In this document: piece by piece, positions 16,747-25,782 of the stretch
Layout: each line of letters starts with the position of its first letter
Position numbering within the stretch: position 1 is the first letter of the stretch
NCBI GenBank assembly: GCA_041678685.1
Contig: JBAYNV010000005.1
Location: 1 to 37,951 of the forward strand
Reading direction: 5' to 3'
Length of the DNA stretch: 37,951 nucleotides
Origin: DUPQ01 sp041678685
GTDB lineage: Bacteria > Bacillota > Clostridia > DUPQ01
The notes under the pieces: model-generated
The model's database searches: none
The model's input: the letters and a program-made list of their open reading frames with translations, nothing else
Told to the model about the DNA's origin: nothing
Program-made: the position numbers and the translations under genes

Positions 16747-18042
16747 TCATTCTAGTTTAAATGCTATCTCGATTGCTATTGTTTCTTCGGCGTTTATTCT
16801 GACCATCTCACCCAAAACATGCGTATCTATGAGTGCTTTTGCACTGTATTCAGCAACTTCCAACCTGTCAAATGCCTGAAGCAACGTGCTCCCGGTAGCT
16901 ATAACGCAGTCATTTTCCACCAATGCCACAGGAGTGCTTCTGTTAAAAACCTCTGCGAACATCGCAGGCTGAAGGAAACTTGAACCGTATGGCATTTTGG
17001 GGACATTACGAAGCTGAATATAGCTCTCAGGTATTGTATGAGCATCAAACGCAGTATCAGTGACGGCAAATGCCATCATATTAGGCGGATGTGCTATTAT
17101 TATACTCTTTACATGAGGCTGCTTTGCATATATTTCCTTATGCAGTATGACCGAACGTGAAGGCATCTTTCCCTGTTCCCGGAATTTCCCCTGTTCTATC
17201 CTGACAAGATCCTCAACGTAGATATATTTCCTGTCAATGCCATAAGGTGTTATTACAAATGAATCATCACTTAACTTGACGGAAAATGTCCCCTGCGTGC
17301 TGGTAAACAATTCCTTATCATATGCTCTGTGTATCAGTTCACACATTTCCCTTCTCACGTCACGTTCTTCTGATGAATAGCTGTTTGGTATGAATTCCTG
17401 AAGAGGTACGGCTTTTTTCTGTATCGACATATCGATATGTTTCTGTGATAAAGGTTTGATCGTTCCGATATTCTTAGCGCGTATCTCCAGTTTCGCACAC
17501 ATATCTATTGTCTCGAATTTCATGAAAGCATCAAAAAGATTTGCTCCTATCACTATGACTCCGTGATTTTCCATCATTACCGTATCATAGCCTTTGATGA
17601 ATGCTTTCGATATTTTTTTCCCTAATTCCTCGCTTCCCGGTATATCATAAGCGGCCATTCCTACTTCGCCGCATATTTTATTAATATTAGGTACCAGATG
17701 GACATTTGGGATCTGCCTGACTATGCTGAAAGCCACGCATGCAGGCGGATGAGCGTGTATTATGGCTTTTGCATCTTTTCGTGTTCTGTATACGCTTTCA
17801 TGAAAAGGAAGCTCCACACTAGGCGTATGCGGTCCTATTACAGTTCCATCAGGTTTTATCTGCATTATATCTTTTCTTCTGAGTGAACCCTTGTCTATCC
17901 CGCTCGGTGTTATCCATATATCCCCATTATCATCAAGTATCGACAGATTGCCTCCGCTTGTCGTTGTCATGCCGTATCTGTATATTCTTTCCATCAGCAT
18001 GACTATCTGATCCGCAGGATGCAGCAAATTAAAATTGATCAT
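16747..18042 (-). CDS. Double class II aldolase/adducin-domain protein with inactive second domain
   Basis: A 431-residue fusion of two class II aldolase domains, normally single proteins of about 210. Domain 1 (about 1-205) keeps the L-fuculose-phosphate-aldolase-type active site: E77 in SVELPFHES, the zinc pair H96/H98 in IHAHPPA and H160 in MENHGVI. Domain 2 (about 222-431) is recognisable by fold motifs (TSTQGTFSVKL, FVITPYGID, IIIAHPPNMMAF, LVENDCVIATG), but the equivalents are S297, I316 and D378, with only H318 retained. So one domain could bind zinc and cleave or epimerise a sugar phosphate, and the other is probably structural or substrate-binding. The start overlaps the preceding gene by 4 bases (ATGA) and has AGGAGAG. 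Confidence 0.85.
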   Translation of the reverse strand: MINFNLLHPADQIVMLMERIYRYGMTTTSGGNLSILDDNGDIWITPSGIDKGSLRRKDIMQIKPDGTVIGPHTPSVELPFHESVYRTRKDAKAIIHAHPPACVAFSIVRQIPNVHLVPNINKICGEVGMAAYDIPGSEELGKKISKAFIKGYDTVMMENHGVIVIGANLFDAFMKFETIDMCAKLEIRAKNIGTIKPLSQKHIDMSIQKKAVPLQEFIPNSYSSEERDVRREMCELIHRAYDKELFTSTQGTFSVKLSDDSFVITPYGIDRKYIYVEDLVRIEQGKFREQGKMPSRSVILHKEIYAKQPHVKSIIIAHPPNMMAFAVTDTAFDAHTIPESYIQLRNVPKMPYGSSFLQPAMFAEVFNRSTPVALVENDCVIATGSTLLQAFDRLEVAEYSAKALIDTHVLGEMVRINAEETIAIEIAFKLE

Positions 18043-19586
18043 TTTTCTCTCCTAACCGGTAATACCCTTATCTCTATATGCTTGACAGTGAAATCCACGC
18101 TGTTGCTGCATACCTCCACCGTATTTACCTGATTCATAACTCCTGTATTTACAGCACTGAAATCATATAATGGGGATTCGCAGTAGTAATTGTCCTCTTC
18201 CAGCTTTCCTGCAAACTCTGCTGGCCTGCTGTTTATATAGACTGTGATATCTTTACTGTCAAGATCCCTTTCACTGTCTATACCTAATATTATCCGCACG
18301 GACGATCCTTTTGCTATGTTGCCTGTCCTTACCCTGAACGAAGCATAATCTGAATCCGATGCTTTACAGACGACCGGTACCTGGAATTTCCTGCATTCCC
18401 ATTCCGGAAGTATATCCCTATATGACACCAGATGCCTTCTTTGTGCGGACATTACAGTGTCCAGATCTTTTATGGTATTGAGCAATCCCTTATAATCCGA
18501 GAAAATAGTCATTCCGGCTTTATTATTTTTATCTGTCATAGTGAGGTCCGGTGCTCTCATATAGTTGAAAAGATACACTTTGTCAGCTCCCGCACTGAAT
18601 ATGGCGGTTGCGCTTGCATAAACTGTTTCAGCACAGTTGAAAGTAATAGGATATGATCTGTTTTCCCTCAGTATTATCTCTATCCCTGCGGCAAGTCCGA
18701 CGTTATACGGGGCAAGTACCTTTTTCCATAATTCTATAGGCATATCGGTATCCGTAGTGCCCCAACGAGGTGAAATGACCAATGTATCGATCAATCTCTG
18801 CTTTGCCCAGGTGATCGCATCAAATCCCATGTAGTATGATGTTTCCAGACCTACAGGTATCCTTGCAGCTATTTTAATGGTATGTCCTTTTTTGTTTTCA
18901 TGCCAGGAAACGATTTTTTTGACTTCGTGCATGAAGTTGTTTATTACATCTATCCCGCTATATTCCCTGCCATACTCAAAGCAGAATATTTCACGCATCC
19001 AGTCGATCTCTATTCCATATACATCATATCTTGCCAGTGATTCGTCTATGAATGCCAGGTAACGCTTCCTGATTTTTTCCGAACCGTAATCAAACAAATT
19101 ATCGAAATATGTACTTTCCCTGTGATGACGCACCCTTCTCAGACCGGGATTCTCATAGAAATACTCCGGTGCAAGGCAGGAAGTCTCACTTAGAGTCTCA
19201 TGCGCATCATTCATGCGGACAGATATCCATGGATTGATCTTTATTTCTCTGAGCCTCTGTATCCAGACTTCAAAATAGTCGAATCCCCATTTTTCATATA
19301 TTTCATGAAAACTCCTGACCCATGTTTCAGCAAAATCAACATCCTTACCGTTTTGCTGTTTTCTTCTGAATGAATCTCCGTAATTCTCTATCGATTTTGA
19401 AGGATAGGAAGCAAGCCGGGAATTCAGGCACATAAGGAAATCGGTAACGCCGGTACCATCATACTGGCCGACTATTGCCTTACAATAGTCAACGGCTTCG
19501 TCCCTGCTCTTAGCATCATTGCCATAACCTTTGGATAAATAGTAGAAGAACGCACTATCATCCCAATTCAGCATCACCCCGCTCAT
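18039..19586 (-). CDS. TIM-barrel glycoside-hydrolase-like protein, unknown specificity
   Basis: About 515 residues. Residues 1-400 look like a glycosidase-type barrel, with strand-end motifs FEVWIQRLREIKINPWISVRM (about 105-125), VYGIEIDWMRE (about 189-199, with D195 and E199 as acidic candidates), LVISPRWG and VYLFNYMRAPD. The last 110 residues look like an all-beta domain. I recognise no named GH family, and no signal peptide is present, so it acts inside the cell. Start: the frame opens at a TTG at 19598, but GGAGG (19592-19596) lies 5 bases before the ATG at 19586, which is chosen. It overlaps the aldolase-like gene by 4 bases and has a possible internal promoter. Confidence 0.75.
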   Translation of the reverse strand: MSGVMLNWDDSAFFYYLSKGYGNDAKSRDEAVDYCKAIVGQYDGTGVTDFLMCLNSRLASYPSKSIENYGDSFRRKQQNGKDVDFAETWVRSFHEIYEKWGFDYFEVWIQRLREIKINPWISVRMNDAHETLSETSCLAPEYFYENPGLRRVRHHRESTYFDNLFDYGSEKIRKRYLAFIDESLARYDVYGIEIDWMREIFCFEYGREYSGIDVINNFMHEVKKIVSWHENKKGHTIKIAARIPVGLETSYYMGFDAITWAKQRLIDTLVISPRWGTTDTDMPIELWKKVLAPYNVGLAAGIEIILRENRSYPITFNCAETVYASATAIFSAGADKVYLFNYMRAPDLTMTDKNNKAGMTIFSDYKGLLNTIKDLDTVMSAQRRHLVSYRDILPEWECRKFQVPVVCKASDSDYASFRVRTGNIAKGSSVRIILGIDSERDLDSKDITVYINSRPAEFAGKLEEDNYYCESPLYDFSAVNTGVMNQVNTVEVCSNSVDFTVKHIEIRVLPVRREK

Positions 19587-19606
19587 GCATACCTCCAAAC
19601 ACTGAA

Positions 19607-19635
19607 ATTATATATCAGGGTGCATTGTTATACAA
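19607..19635 (-). promoter_or_regulatory. Possible internal promoter before the glycosidase-like gene
   Basis: Minus strand TTGTAT (19630-19635), a 17-base spacer and a perfect TATAAT (19607-19612). It would start transcription near 19600, giving a leader of about 14 bases with GGAGG. The 84-base gap here is the largest inside the operon, which fits an extra start. Confidence 0.5.
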
Positions 19636-19670
19636 TATTAACGAAGCCTATTACTCCAATAAAACTGATA

Positions 19671-20438
19671 TCAGGGCATATCGTTAAGTAGTGTCTTCAT
19701 TACAAGGATCGTATTATCTATTTCTTCCGCTCTTAACGGTATTACAAGATAGAAGCTATCATTGCCCGCGTCCAACCCGTCCAGCAAGGCACTGTCTGAC
19801 ACATCAATTGCATATGGTATTCCTACATACCGCACAAGACGGCTGTCATCAATATCTATCCCTATACTGTCAAGGTAAGGCACAAGATTTAATATCGGCA
19901 TAGAAGCAGAATCATAAAAATAAAATTTATCGAGCATCTTCCTGTCGGTGATCACCAGGTCATATGACCGGTTGGAAAGCTCGGTCCCAAATAATTCGGG
20001 TGAATAATCCGATTCGACGGCTCCAGAAACATATTTATAGTGATACACTTTGATATCCGTTCTGCTCGTTTTTACTCCCGGCCTTAAAAAACCGGCTATC
20101 TGCTTTGTATCATCTATCACATAATCACCTGATATCATAACATTCAGGTCCACCATTTTTTCTTTTATAACAAGAGGAACTGATATCAGTATGATCATAA
20201 GGAATACCCCGAATATGATGAAAAAAGGCATATTACTTCCTGATATGCTTTTCACGGCTGTTTTTGACACCGATGATCTGTATCCGGAAAGTCTTTTATA
20301 TGCCATAGTGTATTTTTCAATATCAAAGTATCTGTCATTTTTTGCTCTTTTGCATATAACGGCATATCTGTCTTCCAAGTCTTTTTTTATGAAATCTTTA
20401 TATAAACCAAATAATCTCAGGTCATTCAAATCAGCCAT
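19671..20438 (-). CDS. J-like domain, transmembrane helix and extracytoplasmic domain protein (copy 2)
   Basis: A 255-residue paralogue of the protein at 15955-16731 with the same layout: J-like N-terminus LRLFGLYKDFIKKDLEDRYAVI without an HPD motif, one transmembrane helix at about 71-91, and a C-terminal domain with VDLNVMISGDY, LRPGVKTSRTDIKVY, YDLVITDRK, YLDSIGIDIDDSRLVRY, YAIDVSDSA and FYLVIPL. Segments shared with copy 1 include LFGL, KKDLE, NMPF, RP-VK and FYLVIP, all in the same order. It is first in the operon, with an AAAGGA ribosome site and a good promoter. The extracytoplasmic part resembles pieces of solute-binding proteins. Function unknown. Confidence 0.75.
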   Translation of the reverse strand: MADLNDLRLFGLYKDFIKKDLEDRYAVICKRAKNDRYFDIEKYTMAYKRLSGYRSSVSKTAVKSISGSNMPFFIIFGVFLMIILISVPLVIKEKMVDLNVMISGDYVIDDTKQIAGFLRPGVKTSRTDIKVYHYKYVSGAVESDYSPELFGTELSNRSYDLVITDRKMLDKFYFYDSASMPILNLVPYLDSIGIDIDDSRLVRYVGIPYAIDVSDSALLDGLDAGNDSFYLVIPLRAEEIDNTILVMKTLLNDMP

Positions 20439-20457
20439 AATATATCCTTTCAGACCG

Positions 20458-20486
20458 ATTATATACGACTATTCTTAAAATGAAAA
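20458..20486 (-). promoter_or_regulatory. Promoter of the 20.4-12.9 kb operon
   Basis: Minus strand TTTTCA (20481-20486), a 17-base spacer and a perfect TATAAT (20458-20463). Transcription would start near 20451, 13 bases before the first start codon. Its -35 abuts the divergent promoter of the HAD gene. Confidence 0.65.
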
Positions 20487-20515
20487 TATGCATACCATAG
20501 GATTTTAGGTATAAT
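20487..20515 (+). promoter_or_regulatory. Putative promoter of the HAD phosphatase gene
   Basis: Plus strand TATAAT at 20510-20515 is perfect; the -35 17 bases upstream (TATGCA) is poor. Transcription would begin near 20522, giving a leader of about 29 bases with GGAG. It is back to back with the promoter of the minus-strand operon, so a regulator binding here could affect both. Confidence 0.5.
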
Positions 20516-20550
20516 ATCAATATTATATGATATGAAATGGAGAAAGTATT

Positions 20551-21348
20551 TTGTATAAACTTATAGCGACCGATCTTGACGGAACGTTGCTCAATGATGA
20601 AGGTCAAATACCAAAAAACACATATGGTGCTGTGGCATACGCAAACAGCTTAGGCATCAGATTCGTACTATGTACGGGAAGACCGATACAGGGAGTCATG
20701 AAGCTTTATGATGATTTAAAACTGGACTCGCCTATTGTGACAAACAACGGAGCGATGGTTTATTTAAATAAGAATGGTCCTTTGATACTGAATCAGACGA
20801 TGAGTATCGAAGACGGATCATTTGTATTGAAACTCAACGAGGAATATAAATGTACAGTATGCATGTGGCATGATCAGAAATTGTATGTAAGCGAGTTGAA
20901 TGATCAGGCTTATGCTTATGCTTCCATCACAGGGATCATCCCTCATCTTTTAGGTGAGATCGATCTTAGTAAATGCATGTTCGGCCCGACCAAATTCGTT
21001 TTCTGCGATTCGCTTGAAAAGATTGCATCGATCAGGGATAAAGCTGCAAATGCGGTACCTGATACAGTTACGGCTGTCACCACAAGGCCTTACTTCCTTG
21101 AATTCTTTTCAAGCAGCATTTCCAAAGCTTTCGCGCTTATGAAAATAGGGGAAGCTTTGGATATAAGGCAAGAAGAGATGATCGCTGTAGGAGACGGGTG
21201 CAACGATATGGAAATGATCAGATATGCAGGACTTGGTGTAGCATGCGCAAACGGTGATCCTGCTGTAAAGGCGGAGGCTGATTATATCGCATGTACGAAT
21301 AATGAAGGTGCAATAGCTGATGTCATCGATAAATTCATAAGAAAATGA
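20551..21348 (+). CDS. Cof-type HAD-superfamily phosphatase
   Basis: A 265-residue HAD type IIB hydrolase that removes phosphate from small metabolites such as sugar phosphates or flavin intermediates. Motif I is ATDLDGTLL (nucleophile D8, D10), motif II LCTGRP, and motif IV GDGCNDMEMI near the C-terminus followed by GLGVACANGDPAVKAEADY. The cap domain lies between about 80 and 190. Start is a TTG at 20551 with GGAG and an 8-base spacer; translation from it gives the standard N-terminus. It is monocistronic and convergent with the mannosidase gene. Specificity within the Cof family cannot be predicted. Confidence 0.92.
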   Translation: MYKLIATDLDGTLLNDEGQIPKNTYGAVAYANSLGIRFVLCTGRPIQGVMKLYDDLKLDSPIVTNNGAMVYLNKNGPLILNQTMSIEDGSFVLKLNEEYKCTVCMWHDQKLYVSELNDQAYAYASITGIIPHLLGEIDLSKCMFGPTKFVFCDSLEKIASIRDKAANAVPDTVTAVTTRPYFLEFFSSSISKAFALMKIGEALDIRQEEMIAVGDGCNDMEMIRYAGLGVACANGDPAVKAEADYIACTNNEGAIADVIDKFIRK

Positions 21349-21373
21349 GTTAAATGACTTATAAATGCATATG

Positions 21374-21402
21374 AAAAACGGATCCTTCAAAGATCCGTTT
21401 TT
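21374..21402. terminator. Bidirectional terminator between the HAD and mannosidase genes
   Basis: Perfect 11-bp inverted repeat AAAAACGGATC / GATCCGTTTTT with a 7-base loop. It lies between two convergent genes and has T-runs in both directions, so it probably ends both transcripts. Confidence 0.88.
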
Positions 21403-21437
21403 ATAACGATTTATTATGTGATCCGGTCCCAGATGAT

Positions 21438-24400
21438 CTACCTGATCCTGAACGTTTTTATCTCATAAGGTTTGATCTCAAATTCCAGTTCATCGTCTTT
21501 TACCTCTCTGACTGCTATGTCATTTTCCATGAGATCACATTCTGCAACGCTTATGACCGGGAATCCGAAGCTGAGATTGCAGACAGTACGTCTGTTGAAG
21601 CATTCATATACCCTTATTATCATATCATTGCTGTCTTCTGCGATCTTGATGGTATCAACGATCACATTCTCCATATCGCATGAAATGAATGACTTATATC
21701 CTTCAACATTTCCTGTTCCTTTTTCAACATAAAACGCATATGGTCTGTAGTTCAGTTTATACGCCTGATCGACCGTATGGGCTTTTTTAAAGTCTCCGGT
21801 ATGGGGATATATGGAATATGTGAATTCATGCAGGCCTCTGTCAGCTTCAGGATACGGTTCAATGGCTGATTTTAGAAGCGTGAGCCTCATCGTTGAACCC
21901 TTTATGTCATGTCCGTATTTACAGTCGTTCAGTAAGCTCACGCCGTAATCATCCTCTGAAAGATCCGCCCACTTATGAGCACATACTTCGAATCGCGCAT
22001 AATCCCAGCTCGTGTTCCAATGTGTAGGTCTCTTAACATTTCCGAACTGAATATCATATGTAGCCTCGTTATTATGTACATCCACAGGAAATGCAGCCTT
22101 AAGCAGGATATCATCATGATTGCAGTCTATATAAGTTTTAAAATCTATCTTCTTTGAAGATTTTTCAAGATAAATCAACTGCGTTATCGTGGATCTCATG
22201 AATTTACGGTCGACTCTGATGCATTTTCTTACCGGACCATTCTCGACAAGCGCGCAGCACTGCACATCATTTATATCATATGCCTTTTCGTTGTAATAAA
22301 TGTTTATATCCCATGCCTGATACTTTAAAGGTTTATCCTCATATGCCGTGATCTGATTCCCAGCTTTTCCGGGAAGCAGGACCTCCCGCTGCGCTGACTT
22401 ATCAAAAAGGGATGAAATATTCATGTTATTATCAAAGACAACTTTAATAAATTCGTTTTCCATCGATCTGTCAGTCGCCGTGAAAGTGCTGTCTGAGGAT
22501 CTGGATCTATCAGTAGAAAGCTTGAATACCGTATACCCCATCGAGCAGAGTTTTGCTTCAAATATAAAGTAATTCTTATCATCTTCAACGACCATCTGCC
22601 CGGGAGTCATTTCACCGTGTATATCATATACACAGGAATATTCTTTATCCGTTCTCAACCTGACGCAGTCCGCCCTCTTAAATGCAAGCTGGTTGAAAAC
22701 GACACACAGTTCCTCTCCCTTGACTGTTTTGATGAACGAATGGAGCGAACTTGTGAGCATTTCCCTGCCGTTTTTCATTATCCTGGCATAATCGATATCC
22801 GAATCGTCATAAACTTCCTTGATCGATGATCCGGGTATGATATCATGGAACTGGTTCAGCAATACTGTTTCCCATGTATCATAGAGTTCCTTCTTCGGGT
22901 ATGCATCTATACCCTGTTTATCTGCAAATGCTGAGAATATCTCCGTATCTCTTAAGAGGATTTCTGACTTTCTGTTGTTCTTCTTGTTTTTTGCTATCGA
23001 CGTATATGTTCCCCTATGCAGTTCAAGATACAGTTCTCCGACCCATTTTGGCAGCCTGCTGTTATCCTTCACACTGTTATATAGCTTGTCGAAATAACTT
23101 AAAGGTGCAACATTTTCGAACTTTGGCATTCCCTTTATACCTTTTTTAAATCTGATCGCCTGTTCGAGATGATCCCTTTTCGGACCGCCGCCTCCGTCAC
23201 CAAGACCGAATGTCATCATAGGGTTATTGGACAGGCCTTTATCCCTGTAATTTTCCCATGTACCCATCATATGGTTCGCATCGATATGGGAATTGTAATT
23301 TACTCTGGGCTTTCCGTCCTCGTCCGGTCCTCGTCCGCTGACAATGAAATTCGTGAAGACCTGGCTTCCATCGATGCCTTCCCACATGAATGTGTTATAT
23401 GGTATGACATTGAATTCGTTCCATGAGATTTTAGATGTCGTGAAGTAGTCGATCCCGCTCTTTTTCAGTATCTGAGGTAATGCAGCACTGTACCCGAATA
23501 CATCGGGAAGCCATAATATCCTGTTGTCAATCCCGAACTGCTCTTTGAAGAAGCGTTTTCCATGCATTATCTGTCTGACGAAAGATTCCCCGCTTATAAG
23601 GTTGCAGTCAGCCTCAAGCCACATAGCTCCTTCAGGAGACCACTTACCGTCTGCTACTGCCTTTTTAATACCATCCATCAGCTCAGGGTATTCTTCCATT
23701 ATGAATTTATACAACTGAGGCTGGCTTGACATGAATCTGAAGTCATCAAATTCCTTCATATATGTCAGCATTGTGGAAAAAGTCCTTACCGTTTTCTGCC
23801 TCGTTTCCTTCAAAGGCCATCTCCAAGCCACATCGATGTGCGTATGTCCCATTCCTGAAACTATCACTTTTGCAGTATCATCATCACAGTATTTTCCGTA
23901 ATACTCGTTTTTGATGTAATCATCAGCTTTTTTTACCGATGCATAATATTCTTCCGAATACGGTTCGCGAAGATCACACATGTTTACGGCATCCATAAGA
24001 TATCGTGCGGTATCCTGTTTGATTATCTCGCTTTCGATATACTGTATGGACTCCCCCGGACAGAGCATATCATAATAAAAGTCTTCCGTGATATGGTCGA
24101 GCGCGCATGTCTTCAATGTCATCTGGACAGAGCCGCTTCTCATACCTGAAAACTCGAACAGGAACATTTCATATTCATCATATGCTTTTGCGCATTCAGA
24201 AATGATACACTCGCGGTGTCCCTGATCGTAACCCTGCACAGGATCTCCGTTGATAAATAAAAGGAAATTTGGATTTCTGGACTCGTTCCAATCGCATCCG
24301 AAACCTGTCGTTATACGGAGAACCAGAGTTTTTTTATCATAGAGCGGATTAACCTTAAGTTTAAATTTGAAAATATGATACCTGTTACCTTCCGTTTCAT

Positions 24401-24578
24401 ACACGGAACCGCAGGTATACGAAGCCATAGAGGCTATATCAGTATTTTTCAGGACCCCCAGATTTATTTTTCCAAAGACCTCTTTAATATGAATATTCGC
24501 TACATCCATGAAGTCCCTGAATCTCAAGGCTTCCAAATCATTTGTGAATTTCCTGATATGTTGCAGATCAAAATACAT
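21438..24578 (-). CDS. GH38 alpha-mannosidase
   Basis: A 1046-residue zinc glycosidase that removes alpha-linked mannose. Catalytic barrel signatures: GHTHIDVAWRWPLKETRQ (zinc ligands H247 and D249), ILWLPDVFGYSAALPQIL (nucleophile D359), MTFGLGDGGGGP, and LLNQFHDIIPGSS (zinc ligand H578). The 230-residue N-terminal region and the large C-terminal beta domains match the bacterial and vacuolar-type GH38 architecture. No signal peptide, so it should act on imported oligosaccharides in the cytoplasm. It is preceded by two Gfo/Idh/MocA oxidoreductases and ends at a bidirectional terminator. Linkage preference cannot be read from sequence. Confidence 0.95.
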   Translation of the reverse strand: MYFDLQHIRKFTNDLEALRFRDFMDVANIHIKEVFGKINLGVLKNTDIASMASYTCGSVYETEGNRYHIFKFKLKVNPLYDKKTLVLRITTGFGCDWNESRNPNFLLFINGDPVQGYDQGHRECIISECAKAYDEYEMFLFEFSGMRSGSVQMTLKTCALDHITEDFYYDMLCPGESIQYIESEIIKQDTARYLMDAVNMCDLREPYSEEYYASVKKADDYIKNEYYGKYCDDDTAKVIVSGMGHTHIDVAWRWPLKETRQKTVRTFSTMLTYMKEFDDFRFMSSQPQLYKFIMEEYPELMDGIKKAVADGKWSPEGAMWLEADCNLISGESFVRQIMHGKRFFKEQFGIDNRILWLPDVFGYSAALPQILKKSGIDYFTTSKISWNEFNVIPYNTFMWEGIDGSQVFTNFIVSGRGPDEDGKPRVNYNSHIDANHMMGTWENYRDKGLSNNPMMTFGLGDGGGGPKRDHLEQAIRFKKGIKGMPKFENVAPLSYFDKLYNSVKDNSRLPKWVGELYLELHRGTYTSIAKNKKNNRKSEILLRDTEIFSAFADKQGIDAYPKKELYDTWETVLLNQFHDIIPGSSIKEVYDDSDIDYARIMKNGREMLTSSLHSFIKTVKGEELCVVFNQLAFKRADCVRLRTDKEYSCVYDIHGEMTPGQMVVEDDKNYFIFEAKLCSMGYTVFKLSTDRSRSSDSTFTATDRSMENEFIKVVFDNNMNISSLFDKSAQREVLLPGKAGNQITAYEDKPLKYQAWDINIYYNEKAYDINDVQCCALVENGPVRKCIRVDRKFMRSTITQLIYLEKSSKKIDFKTYIDCNHDDILLKAAFPVDVHNNEATYDIQFGNVKRPTHWNTSWDYARFEVCAHKWADLSEDDYGVSLLNDCKYGHDIKGSTMRLTLLKSAIEPYPEADRGLHEFTYSIYPHTGDFKKAHTVDQAYKLNYRPYAFYVEKGTGNVEGYKSFISCDMENVIVDTIKIAEDSNDMIIRVYECFNRRTVCNLSFGFPVISVAECDLMENDIAVREVKDDELEFEIKPYEIKTFRIR

Positions 24579-24600
24579 GGCTTCGTCCCCTCTCCTATGA

Positions 24601-25782
24601 TTATTTTACTTTACTAAATCTATCGTAACCGGTAATATCTATCTTCTTTACTCTCTCATCAAGTATCCTGTTTTCGTTATATGCTTTATTCAGTTTATCA
24701 TAAAGCCCTTTGACATAGACTATTTTTGTTGTATTTTCTTCAGCATCAAGATAACCTAGCTGTTCAGGTATGAATGTATTGATCTTACAGAATTCGCTTA
24801 TGGCGTTTATAGTCTTGAGTTGAGGTATAGCAGCGGATATAGGGCACAGATTCAGATTTTCACCTTTGATCGTTTTCATGCTGTCAAAAGCTTTCTTTAT
24901 CTCATGATCATACGGATTACCGTAAGATATGACCTCATCCCCGACATAACCGTATATACATTTTTCTTTATTGAAATCAGCGCTTATATGACCTTTCTCA
25001 AATTCAAAATCCATTATCGGATTCATATTTTTCTCTATCGAATGGCTTGCATAATACAGGATCTCAATGTTTTTATCGGTGATCACACGTGCACAACAGG
25101 TATCATAATTTTCAATATCGTTTGCTCTGTAAATATTCGCCTGCATCGTTTTTGGCTGTGCGCTTGTAAACATGGTATCTCCAAGAACAAAATACATGTT
25201 ATGTATATAATGGGCGGTTGCATTATTGGCAACTGAATCCAGTATCCAGTAACCTGTATCACTTTTTAATTTACCGGCCCAGTTGTTCCTGTGGAAATAC
25301 CTCTGCGACCTTGGCCACAGCACGATGCACTTAAGACGTTTTGGTTTTCCATATCTTCCGTCAAGAATATCCTTTTTGATTTTCTGTATAGCGATGGAAT
25401 ATGACCACTGATAACCTATCCCTACGAAGCATCCGGATCCTTTTTCCGCCTCTATCATCGCATATGCATCCTGTACCGTACCTGCAACAGGCTTCTCGCA
25501 CATCACGCTTGTCCCATGGCTCAATGCGAGGATCGTCTGAGGCATATGGAACTCTATGGGACTGGATATGATAGCCAGATCTGCCTCTTTTTCTTTGTAG
25601 AAATCCTCCAGCGTCACATATCTCTTTGCACCCATTTCCTCAAGTTTTCTGGAATACTCGTTATCTTTAGGTCTTGGCGCAACATATCCTTCTATGCTAA
25701 AATCCGCATTTTCCGTATTTTCGAACAAACCGTTCAGATATATCTCTCCGTATCCGCCTATACCTATGACTACTATCTTCAT
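24601..25782 (-). CDS. Gfo/Idh/MocA family oxidoreductase (second of pair)
   Basis: A 393-residue NAD(P)-dependent dehydrogenase of the glucose-fructose oxidoreductase/inositol dehydrogenase family. The N-terminal Rossmann motif is normal (VVIGIGGYGEIYLNGL) and the family lysine motif is present (VMCEKPVAGTV). The C-terminal part carries the substrate domain, with HRNNWAGKLKSDTGYWILDS and ATAHYIHNMYFVLGD. Start ATG 25782 overlaps the stop of the first oxidoreductase by one base (TAATG), with GAGGT upstream; the mannosidase follows after 22 bases. The two oxidoreductases have little in common outside the family motifs, so they may act on different sugars or different positions. Substrate unknown. 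Confidence 0.9.
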   Translation of the reverse strand: MKIVVIGIGGYGEIYLNGLFENTENADFSIEGYVAPRPKDNEYSRKLEEMGAKRYVTLEDFYKEKEADLAIISSPIEFHMPQTILALSHGTSVMCEKPVAGTVQDAYAMIEAEKGSGCFVGIGYQWSYSIAIQKIKKDILDGRYGKPKRLKCIVLWPRSQRYFHRNNWAGKLKSDTGYWILDSVANNATAHYIHNMYFVLGDTMFTSAQPKTMQANIYRANDIENYDTCCARVITDKNIEILYYASHSIEKNMNPIMDFEFEKGHISADFNKEKCIYGYVGDEVISYGNPYDHEIKKAFDSMKTIKGENLNLCPISAAIPQLKTINAISEFCKINTFIPEQLGYLDAEENTTKIVYVKGLYDKLNKAYNENRILDERVKKIDITGYDRFSKVK

